Source: Diplocarpon mali
Taxonomy: Eukaryota > Ascomycota > Leotiomycetes > Helotiales > Drepanopezizaceae
Assembly: GCA_024741835.1 (NCBI GenBank)
Contig: JAENRP010000375.1
Location: 1 to 40,430, forward strand
DNA length: 40,430 bases
Direction: 5' to 3'
Below are positions 11,464 through 19,874 of this stretch, one piece after another (position 1 is the first letter of the stretch; every line of letters begins with the position of its first letter). The notes beneath the pieces were generated by a model. That model saw nothing but the letters and a program-made list of their open reading frames with translations. It ran no database searches and was not told where the DNA came from. A program made the translations under genes and the position numbers.

Positions 11464-12824
11464 AGAAATGAGAATTTTAAAACTGGACTTAACCTACCTC
11501 TTACTAAAATGATTCTAGAAACTGCTATTGAATAAACTGCTTAAACGCTTAATATAGCCTCTTTAGAATTTTCAGAATCTTTAAAGGACTCTCCTTTAGC
11601 TAAACGACTTATTTTAGCTTAACCTTTAAAAAGGATAGATCGTTTAATAGCTACTTTAGCTGATTTGCAATTTAAAACCAAAGGATTATACGCTTACTTA
11701 AACTCCTTCCTTAATAACTTAAAGGAGCTAGTTTTTAACTTCTTTATATTTATATATAACTGTTTTAGAAATGATAATATAAGGGAAGACCCTATTCTTA
11801 CTACTTTAAAGACGATTAAAAGAGCTATTAGATAGATTTAATAGCTTATCTTAGATAAGTTCGCCCTTATAGATATTATTTAATTCTTTAATAATTATAA
11901 AAGTTAAGAACCTAGTCTTTCGGATGCTAAGCAAGACTATTTTATCTTATAAGAAAGAGAACGCAAAGAGGAATCTATTGATTAGGATATTTGTAATTAT
12001 AGCAATATGCCTCAATCGGTTATTCTTAACCTTAAGCTTAGAGAATAATATAATATTTAAGTATCCTTTATAATAAAGACTTGCTTTCGATAGTATCTTC
12101 CTAGTGTAGAAATTGAAAGGAGAAGACTTTGCGACCTTTATATTCGCTCTCTTTCGGTTTACTATAGTCTTAATTATAAAGGATTTGATATTAATAAAAC
12201 TATTAAATACCTTAAACTTCTTTATATAATAGAAGATATCGATCTTTTTCTAATCTACTTTGATAATTAGTTCTTTATCTCTTTAAGGATATGCAAATCT
12301 AATCTATTAATAATAGAGGCATCTTTAAGTGCTATAAAATTTAAGGCTGATCCTAAAGCCTTAAAGGCGTTAAAGCCGATTGAATAGAATAATTCTTTCT
12401 TTTTGATATTATTAAGCAATAAATAGCAAGAGGAAATAGAGGAAGAAGGGTTAATTGTGATGCTTAAACCCTTTAGATGCCGCTTCCTAACTGATAATTT
12501 TACTATTAATAATAGTGCTTTTATAGGTATATTCCTCTCTATTATAAGATAAGAAGTAGAGATGTACCTTTATTACTTCTGCCTTATAGATAATACGACC
12601 TTTATACCTTCTTATTTTCTTTATAATATAATATTCAGTCTTACTTAATAAGTCCTTCGGATGCATTATAGACTTTACCTCTTAGCTATAATAGTAAAAA
12701 GTAGAAGAGCTTATTAGCTTACGGCCTATCCTAAACCTCTTTAATTGATTGGCCTTAGTCTTTATAATCAAGTTGTTTTAATAAAGAGGGATGTAAGTGC
12801 TACTAATAAAGAAATTCTAATTTT

Positions 12825-12849
12825 CACTTATAGTCCTAGCTCGCAAGTC
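12825..12849. repeat. 25-bp palindrome P8 (in ORF1)
   Basis: Starts CACTTATAGTCC and ends CGCAAGTC; it encodes TYSPSSQV at residue ~743, the position equivalent to P12 in ORF2. Confidence 0.85.
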
Positions 12850-13709
12850 AATTTTATTAGAAAGCAAGTCTTAGATTATCAGATCCTACTAATCGGACAA
12901 GGGCCATCTTCTGAAAGCCTTAATAGGTAGGTCGGCTCTTAGTCGAATATAAAACTTACTCTATCTGCGAAGAAGATAAGTCGATAGACTTTTTAAGTAC
13001 TTGGTTTAAAATCTCAGCTAGCTTATATAATTATAAAAATAAAGTAAAAAGAGATCTTACGACCTATTACTAATAATAGTAACCTTATTATAGTAATAAT
13101 GAAATAAGGGCACCTTCTTAAAATGCGCTTAAATAAACTTTATAGAATTGGTGGCTTTATAGCCTTTTGCAATAATTATATAGCTATTTGTAATAAGAAT
13201 ACCTTGGAAAATAAGACTTAAATCTCTAATCTTATCTTTTCAGTCTCTGCTTTAAAGCAACCTTTAATGCTTTAATAGATTAATATAAGTAGAACTACTG
13301 CACCTTTTAAAGCAGCTTTTCATCTTGAGAATTGCAGCAGCCTCTTTAAAGCTATTATTAGTCGACGCTTTTAGATAGATCCTTCTATTATAATTGAAGT
13401 ACAGGAGTTGTTCCTTTTTAATAAGGACAAATTGAAAATCCACTTTATAGAATATAATTAAAAACTCTTTAACGCCTTTATTAAGGCTTAGACAAATGTT
13501 ATAAATACTAAGTTGCTTCTTTATAGACTTAAGTCTTAAGGATAATATAATAAAGTAAATGCTATCTAAGAGCTTAATGTATTAATTAATAAAGGCATTA
13601 TTATAAGAAAATTCGGAAAAGAGACAAACTAAGACGCTAGCATAGTATTAGACCCTGATTTGGGAACTAATCTCCTATTTTTACCCTTAAGCTTAGAAAC
13701 GCTAAGACT

Positions 13710-13734
13710 GACTCGCGAGCCTAGCTTATAAGTG
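13710..13734. repeat. 25-bp palindrome P9 (in ORF1)
   Basis: Starts GACTCGCGAGCC and ends TATAAGTG; it encodes LTREPSL(Q)V at residue ~1039, equivalent to P13 in ORF2. A diverged second copy may follow at 13741. Confidence 0.85.
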
Positions 13735-13920
13735 AGGTTGGACTCGGCTGGCTTAAGCCTATAAGATGGTTCGGATAAACCTTAGTCACTTGAATTAGAG
13801 AAAACGCTAAGAGGTAAGAACTAACGCAAGAGAAGAAGACTCTGAAGTGATAATAGAATCGACAATTGAGTTAAGCAATCTGGAGAATCTAGCCTATTAC
13901 CCTTAGAGAAGACCATTTAG

Positions 13921-14455
13921 AGAACTTACGAATTCGAGTTGAATCTTTTTAGGATTATCTACTTCTTATATACTAGCACCTCTTTATTCTCTATTTATTA
14001 TTCTATTTTATATATATTCTTTATACTACTTCGTTCTTTATATAATCTATCCTTTGATTATTTCCTTTATATGCAATTTTCTAACGCTTACCTTTGAAAT
14101 ATCATCCTTACCTTTGAAGAATTATCATTTACTAATTGTGGGTCCTTATATATGTCATACCCTACTTTTGTTCCTACTTCTAGCCTCTTTATGCCTACTT
14201 TTCCTTTATGCACTAGTGCGACTCTAAACTCTATAAATAAGCCTCTTCCTGCACTACGATTTTACTTTTTTTACTTCTTTTTTCAACCCTATTAGACCTA
14301 TAATATTAGCACTACTACTATTATCTTTCTATTATCAATCTTTTTAAGTATAAGCCTATTATATTATTAATCTTTTTTAAATAATTATCTCTTTATTTAA
14401 AGCTACCTCTCCTGCTAAATAATTCATTATAGCACTACTAATTATAAGTAAAAAG
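13921..14455 (+). other. Spacer between extra ORF1 and ORF2
   Basis: About 535 bases, T-rich on the plus strand, without a recognisable gene or repeat. It is longer than the pol-ORF1 spacer and equally degenerate. Confidence 0.4.
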
Positions 14456-15315
14456 GCCATACTTAAGAAGAATATATCAGTTGTTGCCTTAGGCAGCAAG
14501 TCCTTAAGCACTACTAATAATAAACTAATATTAGAAGGAGGGTTCTTATAGGATAGTAAGTCATTAAGATCATTAGAAGATATAGTAAGCACCTATAGAA
14601 CGTTAGGTGAGACTAAATAGTAGGTATTCCTGAATTCATCTATTAAGGTGCTTAACTATAGAATTTCTGCTATTAAGGAAGGATTCTTAGGTTTTGATAA
14701 TTTCTTAAATAAGGAACTCTAAAGCAAAGGTATTAATTATGAAAAGTTTTTGCAAGAGTATTAAAGGTATACTAATTCGGTTGACTTATTTTAAAAGAAC
14801 TAAGATAAGAAAAATGAGTGTATGAAAAGACTAATATAGTTTACAAGTAGAATACGTAGAACACTCTTTTAGAGCTACTTTATAAATGATATTACTATAA
14901 ACAATGCTTTGCAAGGACTCGGCAAGATTTTTGAGATGTATTAACTAGTAGCTAAAGCTATATAGGTATTAAATCATTTCACTATCTAAGAAGGTATAAA
15001 GAAGTTGCAAGGAAATAGTATATAAAGCAGAAAATTTATTAGATTCTTAAGCACTATTATATACTCTACTATTCAAATTATAAAGGATAGCCCCGCTTGG
15101 TATAATAATCTTACACTCCTTAACTAAACTGTTTTAAATACGCTCGGCTTGTAATAGTTATAATGCGGTCTACTTATTATAAAAGAAAAGATAATATATC
15201 TAGCTGAATATACTATAAATTACTTCGATAATAAAATAGAGAGATAGGAATTTATTATGCCTGCTGCCCTAAAGCTACTACTACCTGCGGCAGGATTAAT
15301 AGATAAGCGCGATTT

Positions 15316-15340
15316 AACTCGCGGGCCCGGCCTACAGGTG
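15316..15340. repeat. 25-bp palindrome P10 (in ORF2)
   Basis: Starts AACTCGCGGGCCC and ends TACAGGTG; one of the least mutated copies. It encodes LTRGPGLQV at residue ~287. Confidence 0.88.
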
Positions 15341-15501
15341 GAATTAGCATATGATAAAGAAGTCTATAAGCATAAGGTACTTATAACACTGGAAATACAA
15401 ACTGCTAACTATTATAACCCTAAAGTATTAGACTTAGATATATTTAAATTACTGTCTTTAGAAATGCCTAGAATACCTTGTATACTAGTAGTAAAGAAAC
15501 T

Positions 15502-15526
15502 GGCTTGTAGGCCCGGCCTATAGGTT
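15502..15526. repeat. 25-bp palindrome P11 (in ORF2)
   Basis: Starts GGCTTGTAGGCCC and ends TATAGGTT; it encodes LACRPGL(Q)V at residue ~349. It has no counterpart in ORF1. Confidence 0.82.
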
Positions 15527-16731
15527 AGAATACGTAATAATATAGACTTGGAAGATGAGCTAACGGATGAAGTAGACGGCCTTATTACTAATGTATTAGA
15601 AATTTTTAATAATACTAAAAAGGATATATCTGATATTATGCAGACCTTTCCTAAAGATTTGCAAAAGTTTGTTTTAAAATTCTATAAGTCTATAATGAAG
15701 CGTTTGAAGAAGGAAAACTAGGGAGATGTTTTATTAATATAAGAGGTAATGGCAAGAGCTGTTAAATAGATTATAAAACTGTAATAAGACAAATTTACCT
15801 TAGATAATATCATATAGTTCTTTATCGACTATAAGAAATCAAAGGGCGACTACTATATGCTTAAGGAGAAGCCTAAAGATACTATAATAATGATCTTTAT
15901 AAAATGTTGTTAAGTCCCCCTTAATATTAAGATAATACTGCAGTATAGTGACAGATTCAGAGTTATAGTGACACTAGAAATGAAGACTCGCTTAAGTAAA
16001 TTCGTAATAGGGATGTTTGGAGACTTTCATTTTAAGAAATTTTATGCCCTTTATAAATGATAATATATATTGTACTATAGACTAGTATTAATAGGCATTA
16101 CTAATAAAGAGGTATTATTTAATATTTATAAATTTTATACTGCTCTTAATCCAAAACTATTCTTATTATACCTTAAAAACTATGCAATTATGGCTACTAG
16201 TAATAGAATGGCTAATTAGGTTAAGAAAGATATATTATTAGGTTTCTCTAAGTTCCGAGTAGCACCTGAGGCCCTTAAATTATTCTATAATATCGCTTGG
16301 ACCCCCGCCTGGTATAAGACTATACTAACTAATAATACCTTAACATTGCTTTGCAGTAAAGGCTTCTTAAATATGCCTAAGCTGCTTAGCTATACCTTTC
16401 TAAGTGCTATGCGCATATATAGCCTTAGCTATTGTAGAAAGAATTCATTTTTAATATTAGTATAAGAGGAATTGGAAATGTACTAGCATCATTTTCGGAA
16501 TTCTGATAAAAAACTTTCGCTCCCCTTTGCATTTCTCTATAATATAATGTATAGCCTAATACAATAGACTTTGAGAATGCACTATAGGCTATATCTTAAT
16601 GCGCTATTAACTTATTATAAGTCTTTATACAAGTTGGTAACGTATCCTAAGCCTATATAGTTTATAGGTATTAACTACTATTTGAGAATTATTACTATTA
16701 AGATTAACGCCAACTTGCGATTTATTAAATC

Positions 16732-16756
16732 GACTCCTAGGCCTAGCTTGCAGGTC
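16732..16756. repeat. 25-bp palindrome P12 (in ORF2)
   Basis: Starts GACTCCTAGGCC and ends TGCAGGTC; it encodes STPRPSLQV at residue ~759. Confidence 0.88.
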
Positions 16757-17553
16757 AATTCCCCTAATAATAGAACTATTGACTATTATATGATTCTTAT
16801 TGTAAAATAATCGACTAAAGAATTTGCTATATAGGAAAAGTCTTACGAGTTATCTACACTTATACCCTATTGTCTTAAGAACTCTTAATAGATCTTATTA
16901 AATCTAGCGCAAAGCGCTATATAATGAAAAGAGCTAAATACTAAGGAGAAAATTGTCTTAAAGGAATACGTTTTAAATAATACTACTCTATTCTTAGTAT
17001 TTATAAGATAAGGTACATTTGTTGATCTCGATTCAGAACAGGAACCTAGAAAGGGCGACTTTTTGACTATTAGCAATAACTATACAGAAGTTATTAGTAA
17101 TAATTCACTTAAGAATGGCACTAACTTAGAAGATTTCCTTATTAATTCACTTAGCATAAAGAGACTAAGTATAATAAGATAGGGTGCAGCTAAAGAATCT
17201 TTTGCAAAGTTCTATATAACCCTTAAGATGATAAAAGACGGTCTATTATCAGAGGCCCTTATAGGTAGAAGATTATGGAATAACCTATTAGTAGTAATAG
17301 CTATAAAGGAGTTGTTCTCAAAGGATATAGTACAACTGATAATATATCTAAAGAAATACAAGTAAGAACTTTTTAACGATTTTACTAATACTTAAAAGCT
17401 AGTGCAACAACTAAAACTATAGTTATATAGCAACAAATCCTAGGCTAAGACGAAAGGCACTAACGATAATATTAAAGCTGATAATATGATTAATAAGACA
17501 ATTCTTCTTAAGAAGTATAGCATTAAAAAGCCTTATGCAAAAACCCCTAATAC

Positions 17554-17578
17554 GACTCCCAGGCCCGGCCTGCGACTT
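17554..17578. repeat. 25-bp palindrome P13 (in ORF2), near-ancestral
   Basis: Starts GACTCCCAGGCCC and ends TGCGACTT; it retains CCAGG instead of CTAGG, so it is closest to the inferred unmutated form. It encodes TTPRPGLRL at residue ~1033. Confidence 0.9.
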
Positions 17579-17978
17579 AATCTAAAGAAAGGCAAGGCTA
17601 AGGAAGTTGTGGCTATAGAATCTCCTACTGCGTCTCCTTTAATAGTAGATGACTTTCTAAAGAATGATAATAATAATAAAGAAGATGATAATAATAACGC
17701 TACAATATAAGTCTCCCTCCCTATTAGCAGAAGCCGTCAAACTATACTAGCATCTTTATAAAATACTAAAGCTTTTACAATACTAAGACCAGACTCTTCT
17801 AATACTAATAGCGAACTATTGAAAAGAAGTAGGCGCTTTATAAAGAGAGTATTATCTAATGATAGTTCTCCTTATCCCTTGAAGAGAACTAAGGAAAATT
17901 GACATTTGGGTTAGTACTATTTTTAATTGTTTTTGCGACTCTATAGCTTATTTGTTTGTTTTGCTAGTTTTGTTTTCT

Positions 17979-18003
17979 AACTCCTAGGCCTGGCCTATAG
18001 GTG
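17979..18003. repeat. 25-bp palindrome P14 (element A 3' region)
   Basis: Starts AACTCCTAGGCC and ends TATAGGTG; it lies outside coding sequence. Confidence 0.85.
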
Positions 18004-18015
18004 AAAAGTGCATAT

Positions 18016-18038
18016 AAAAAAAAAAAAAAAAAAAAAAA
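18016..18038 (+). repeat. A23 homopolymer
   Basis: A run of 23 adenines ends about 115 bases after the stop of ORF2, with the T-rich ACTCTTCTTTTTT stretch following. It could be a microsatellite or a relic of a polyadenylated transcript. Confidence 0.9.
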
Positions 18039-18217
18039 CTCTTCTTTTTTTCCTTTTACCTTTGATAATAATATAGCCTTAGTTTAGGCCTTTTAATATA
18101 TTAGTTTTCTCGCACTTAGGGTTTGCTAGTAATTGATATACTATTGCCTTAACCTATATTGTTTTATATTCTTTACTAATAGTAGTAAAGGCTACTACTT
18201 TTATTATTTAGGATATA

Positions 18218-18462
18218 TATAGGGACCTGAGATAGATAGGTCTTATAATATATATTATATAATCGGCATAGGCCGGTAGGAGGATAAAAGGGCCACCTTC
18301 TGTATATAGAGATAGCGCGTGTCGCTATAGTACTGAATATACCTTATACTTGGGACTTGTTCTTAATATCTTGTCTAGGAGAGCCCGCTTGTGGTGCTTC
18401 CTCCTTTTGTTTTTAGGTCTTCCCTTAGGCCTATTCTTGTGTTGTCTCCCCTCTGTTTTATA
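18218..18462 (+). repeat. Element A 3' LTR (245 bp)
   Basis: It begins TATAGGGACC (TGTGGGGACC in the 5' LTR) and ends TTTTATA, then GGAT. It has the same length as the 5' LTR, with transition differences only. Confidence 0.93.
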
Positions 18463-18466
18463 GGAT

Positions 18467-19378
18467 CTAAGGGGAATTCATAAGATCCTTAGCATCTGCA
18501 TTATAAGGAACCGCTTTACTTAAGAACTCTAGTTAGATTAAGAATAGTATATTAAGAAGATCTTAGACTAAATAGGACTCTTTGCTTATACTCCTAACTT
18601 TAAACTAAAGTATACTTTAATTAAAGGAAAGTATAATAAGTTAGAGCCTATTAATAAAAATAAGCAAAGAGGAGATTTAAAGAAGTACTAATAAGATATT
18701 AGAGCAATTATATATATTATAGTATATATAAGACTAGATATCGCCTTTATCACTAGGCAACTTAGTTAAAACTTAAAGGATCCGACAATTCGATATAAGA
18801 ATGCAATCAAGCGATTTAAAAGGTACCTTTGATCGATAATCATATAAAAGGTAAGATATAAACTAATAAAACATATAAGCGCAAAGCTTAAGGTATATAC
18901 TAATTCCGATTAGGCAAATATAAAAGGTCGGAAAAGTATATCTAAAAGCGTAATAGTACTATATAGCAGACTTATATTATAAGGAAGTAGGAAGTAGAAA
19001 TTAGTAGCTACCGCAAGCATTAAGGCCGAATATATATTAATATTATTAAATTGCAAGCAAGGATTATAAATCGCTTAAGTTCTAAAAGATATAGGTTTTA
19101 TTAAGTATATTAAATAAGATAGGAACTATATTAATCTTTAAGCAAATAATATAAAGGCGATTGCACTTATAAAGAATCCATACTTATATAAGCGATCGAA
19201 ATATATCAATATTACCTACTACTTTATCTGCGACCTTATTATAAAGAATAAGTTATTAATCACTTATATCCTAATTGATTAAATAGTAGCAGATGGATTT
19301 ACAAAGCCATTAAAGATAGTTGCAAAGTTTAAAGCATTTAAAGATATATTAGGGTTATAGAAGATAGTAAGGGCTTAA
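18467..19378 (+). pseudogene. Copia RT C-terminus and RNase H (copy 1)
   Basis: It continues the polyprotein interrupted at 2769. Visible motifs are EQYIKKILD-like at the start, DIAFITRQLSQNLKDPT (~18737), KVYTNSDQANIKGRKSISKS (the YSDADWA region of copia RNase H, ~18890), GSRKQKLVATASIKAEYI (~18982) and the terminal IVADGFTKPLKIVAKF (~19285), which is the classic MLADGLTKPL end of copia pol. The stop is at about 19376. RNase H would degrade the RNA strand after minus-strand synthesis. It is broken by glutamine-to-stop changes. Confidence 0.9.
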
Positions 19379-19391
19379 TAGACTTAAGGAC

Positions 19392-19416
19392 GATTCCCAG
19401 GCCTACCCTGCGAGTT
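19392..19416. repeat. 25-bp palindrome P15 (copia 3' UTR)
   Basis: Starts GATTCCCAGGCC and ends TGCGAGTT. First of three in the copia 3' UTR; the same trio occurs in D and copy 3. Confidence 0.88.
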
Positions 19417-19452
19417 AGGTCATATAGTCTTATAAAGGAAAGTTTTTAAATC

Positions 19453-19477
19453 GACTCCTAGGCCTAGACTGCAAGTC
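19453..19477. repeat. 25-bp palindrome P16 (copia 3' UTR)
   Basis: Starts GACTCCTAGGCC and ends TGCAAGTC, 61 bp after P15. Confidence 0.88.
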
Positions 19478-19517
19478 AAATCATATAATCTTATAAAGGA
19501 ATACTTTTAGGAAATTT

Positions 19518-19542
19518 AACTCTTAGTCCTATCTTATAAATA
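19518..19542. repeat. 25-bp palindrome P17 (copia 3' UTR)
   Basis: Starts AACTCTTAGTCC and ends TATAAATA, 65 bp after P16; strongly mutated. Confidence 0.75.
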
Positions 19543-19679
19543 GGATTAGTAATTTTAATAAAGGTTGCTATTAATTAATTGTTTTTAATTTAAAAAGATA
19601 CCTAGGAGTTGGATTAGCGCAAAAGGATAGTTGTTATTTTCCTAACTGCAGGTCAATCGGAGTAAGGTCTAAGTAAAGG

Positions 19680-19874
19680 TATTAAGATAGGTGATATAGC
19701 TATTACTCTAATGTATTATCATATAACCCTACTGCTTAATTAATAGGATATTGATATATATATAGTTATAAGGAAGAAAGGGGTAACCTTCCTTCCCTAA
19801 CTCTTACCAATATATCAACTATCGACCTTTAGAAGCCTCCTTTACCTACTGCGCCGACTCACTTAAGCTCAATA
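19680..19874 (+). repeat. Copia-family LTR, 3' LTR of copy 1 (195 bp)
   Basis: It begins TATTAAGATAGGTG and ends AAGCTCAATA; before RIP the ends would be TGTT...AACA. The same 195-bp unit occurs at 25047-25241, 36245-36439 and, split by element B, at 25672-25730 plus 35473-35608. Confidence 0.92.

Larger units (their letters stand above)
10594..13920 (+). pseudogene. Element A extra ORF1, unknown protein (~1,108 aa)
   Basis: A single uninterrupted phase runs from ATG at 10594 (MPLKNLQMVLSAAIGDKQ) to TAG at 13918. It is broken by several dozen in-frame stops, nearly all TAA/TAG where glutamine would fit, plus rare TGA. I do not recognise the family and see no RT, integrase, protease, zinc-finger or obvious membrane motif. 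It is colinear and homologous with ORF2: compare QILNFFIIQEGVVKFQGN (~residue 165) and QQVLRMHYRLYLLAI (~residue 685) with their ORF2 counterparts. The C-terminus is basic (RKRRRL). Three palindromes are in frame (11439, 12825, 13710). The true end could be earlier if the TGA near 13850 was original. Confidence 0.8.
14456..17902 (+). pseudogene. Element A extra ORF2, paralogue of ORF1 (~1,148 aa)
   Basis: One phase stays open from about 14456 (start codon eroded; sequence AILKKNISVVALG, matching the ORF1 start) to TGA at 17900-17902. It has about 45 internal stops, almost all TAA/TAG at probable glutamines and no net indel. It aligns end to end with ORF1: GFDNFLNKELQSKGINYEKF versus QFNDFLTEELRLKGISKEEF near residue 95, QVLNHFTIQEGIKKLQGN near 170, and QQTLRMHYRLYLNAL followed by TYPKPIQFIGI near 703. 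The C-terminus is low-complexity and charged (NDNNNKEDDNNN), then basic (KRSRRFIKRV). Function is unknown; the family was not recognised. Four in-frame palindromes are present (15316, 15502, 16732, 17554). Confidence 0.82.
17903..18217 (+). other. Element A 3' region before the LTR
   Basis: It holds one palindrome (17979), a 23-base A run (18016-18038) and T-rich sequence. No convincing polypurine tract is visible next to the LTR. Confidence 0.5.
2770..18462 (+). mobile_element. Element A: giant 15.7-kb Ty3/gypsy LTR retrotransposon
   Basis: The element is bounded by 245-bp direct repeats (2770-3014 and 18218-18462) and a GGAT target duplication, inserted in the RT gene of copia copy 1. Internal order on the plus strand is PBS, gag-protease, pol (RT, RNase H, integrase: Ty3/gypsy order), then two long extra reading frames and a short 3' region. 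Gag-pro-pol accounts for about 7 kb; the extra 8 kb is what makes it unusually large, since fungal gypsy elements are commonly 5-8 kb. The two LTRs differ only by transitions, as RIP would produce. Fourteen single 25-bp palindromes are scattered along it. No obvious polypurine tract was found directly before the 3' LTR. Confidence 0.93.
18463..19874 (+). mobile_element. Ty1/copia copy 1, 3' portion
   Basis: The copia frame resumes after the GGAT duplication at the right end of element A. It contains the RT C-terminus, RNase H, a 3' untranslated part with three palindromes, and the 195-bp 3' LTR (19680-19874). The base after the LTR is the RNase H gene of minus-strand copy 2, so copy 1 is inserted there; TATTT (19875-19879) should be its target duplication, with the other copy left of the window. 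Confidence 0.9.

Noticed and set aside
14377..14592. Minus-strand 71-codon hydrophobic frame at the start of ORF2
   Set aside because: It overlaps the ORF2 N-terminus, which aligns with ORF1 in the plus sense; the hydrophobicity reflects AT-rich antisense codons.
10594..17902. ORF1/ORF2 as envelope genes (errantivirus-like)
   Set aside because: No signal peptide, cysteine pattern or membrane anchor could be seen, and two paralogous copies of over 1,100 codons do not fit an env gene.
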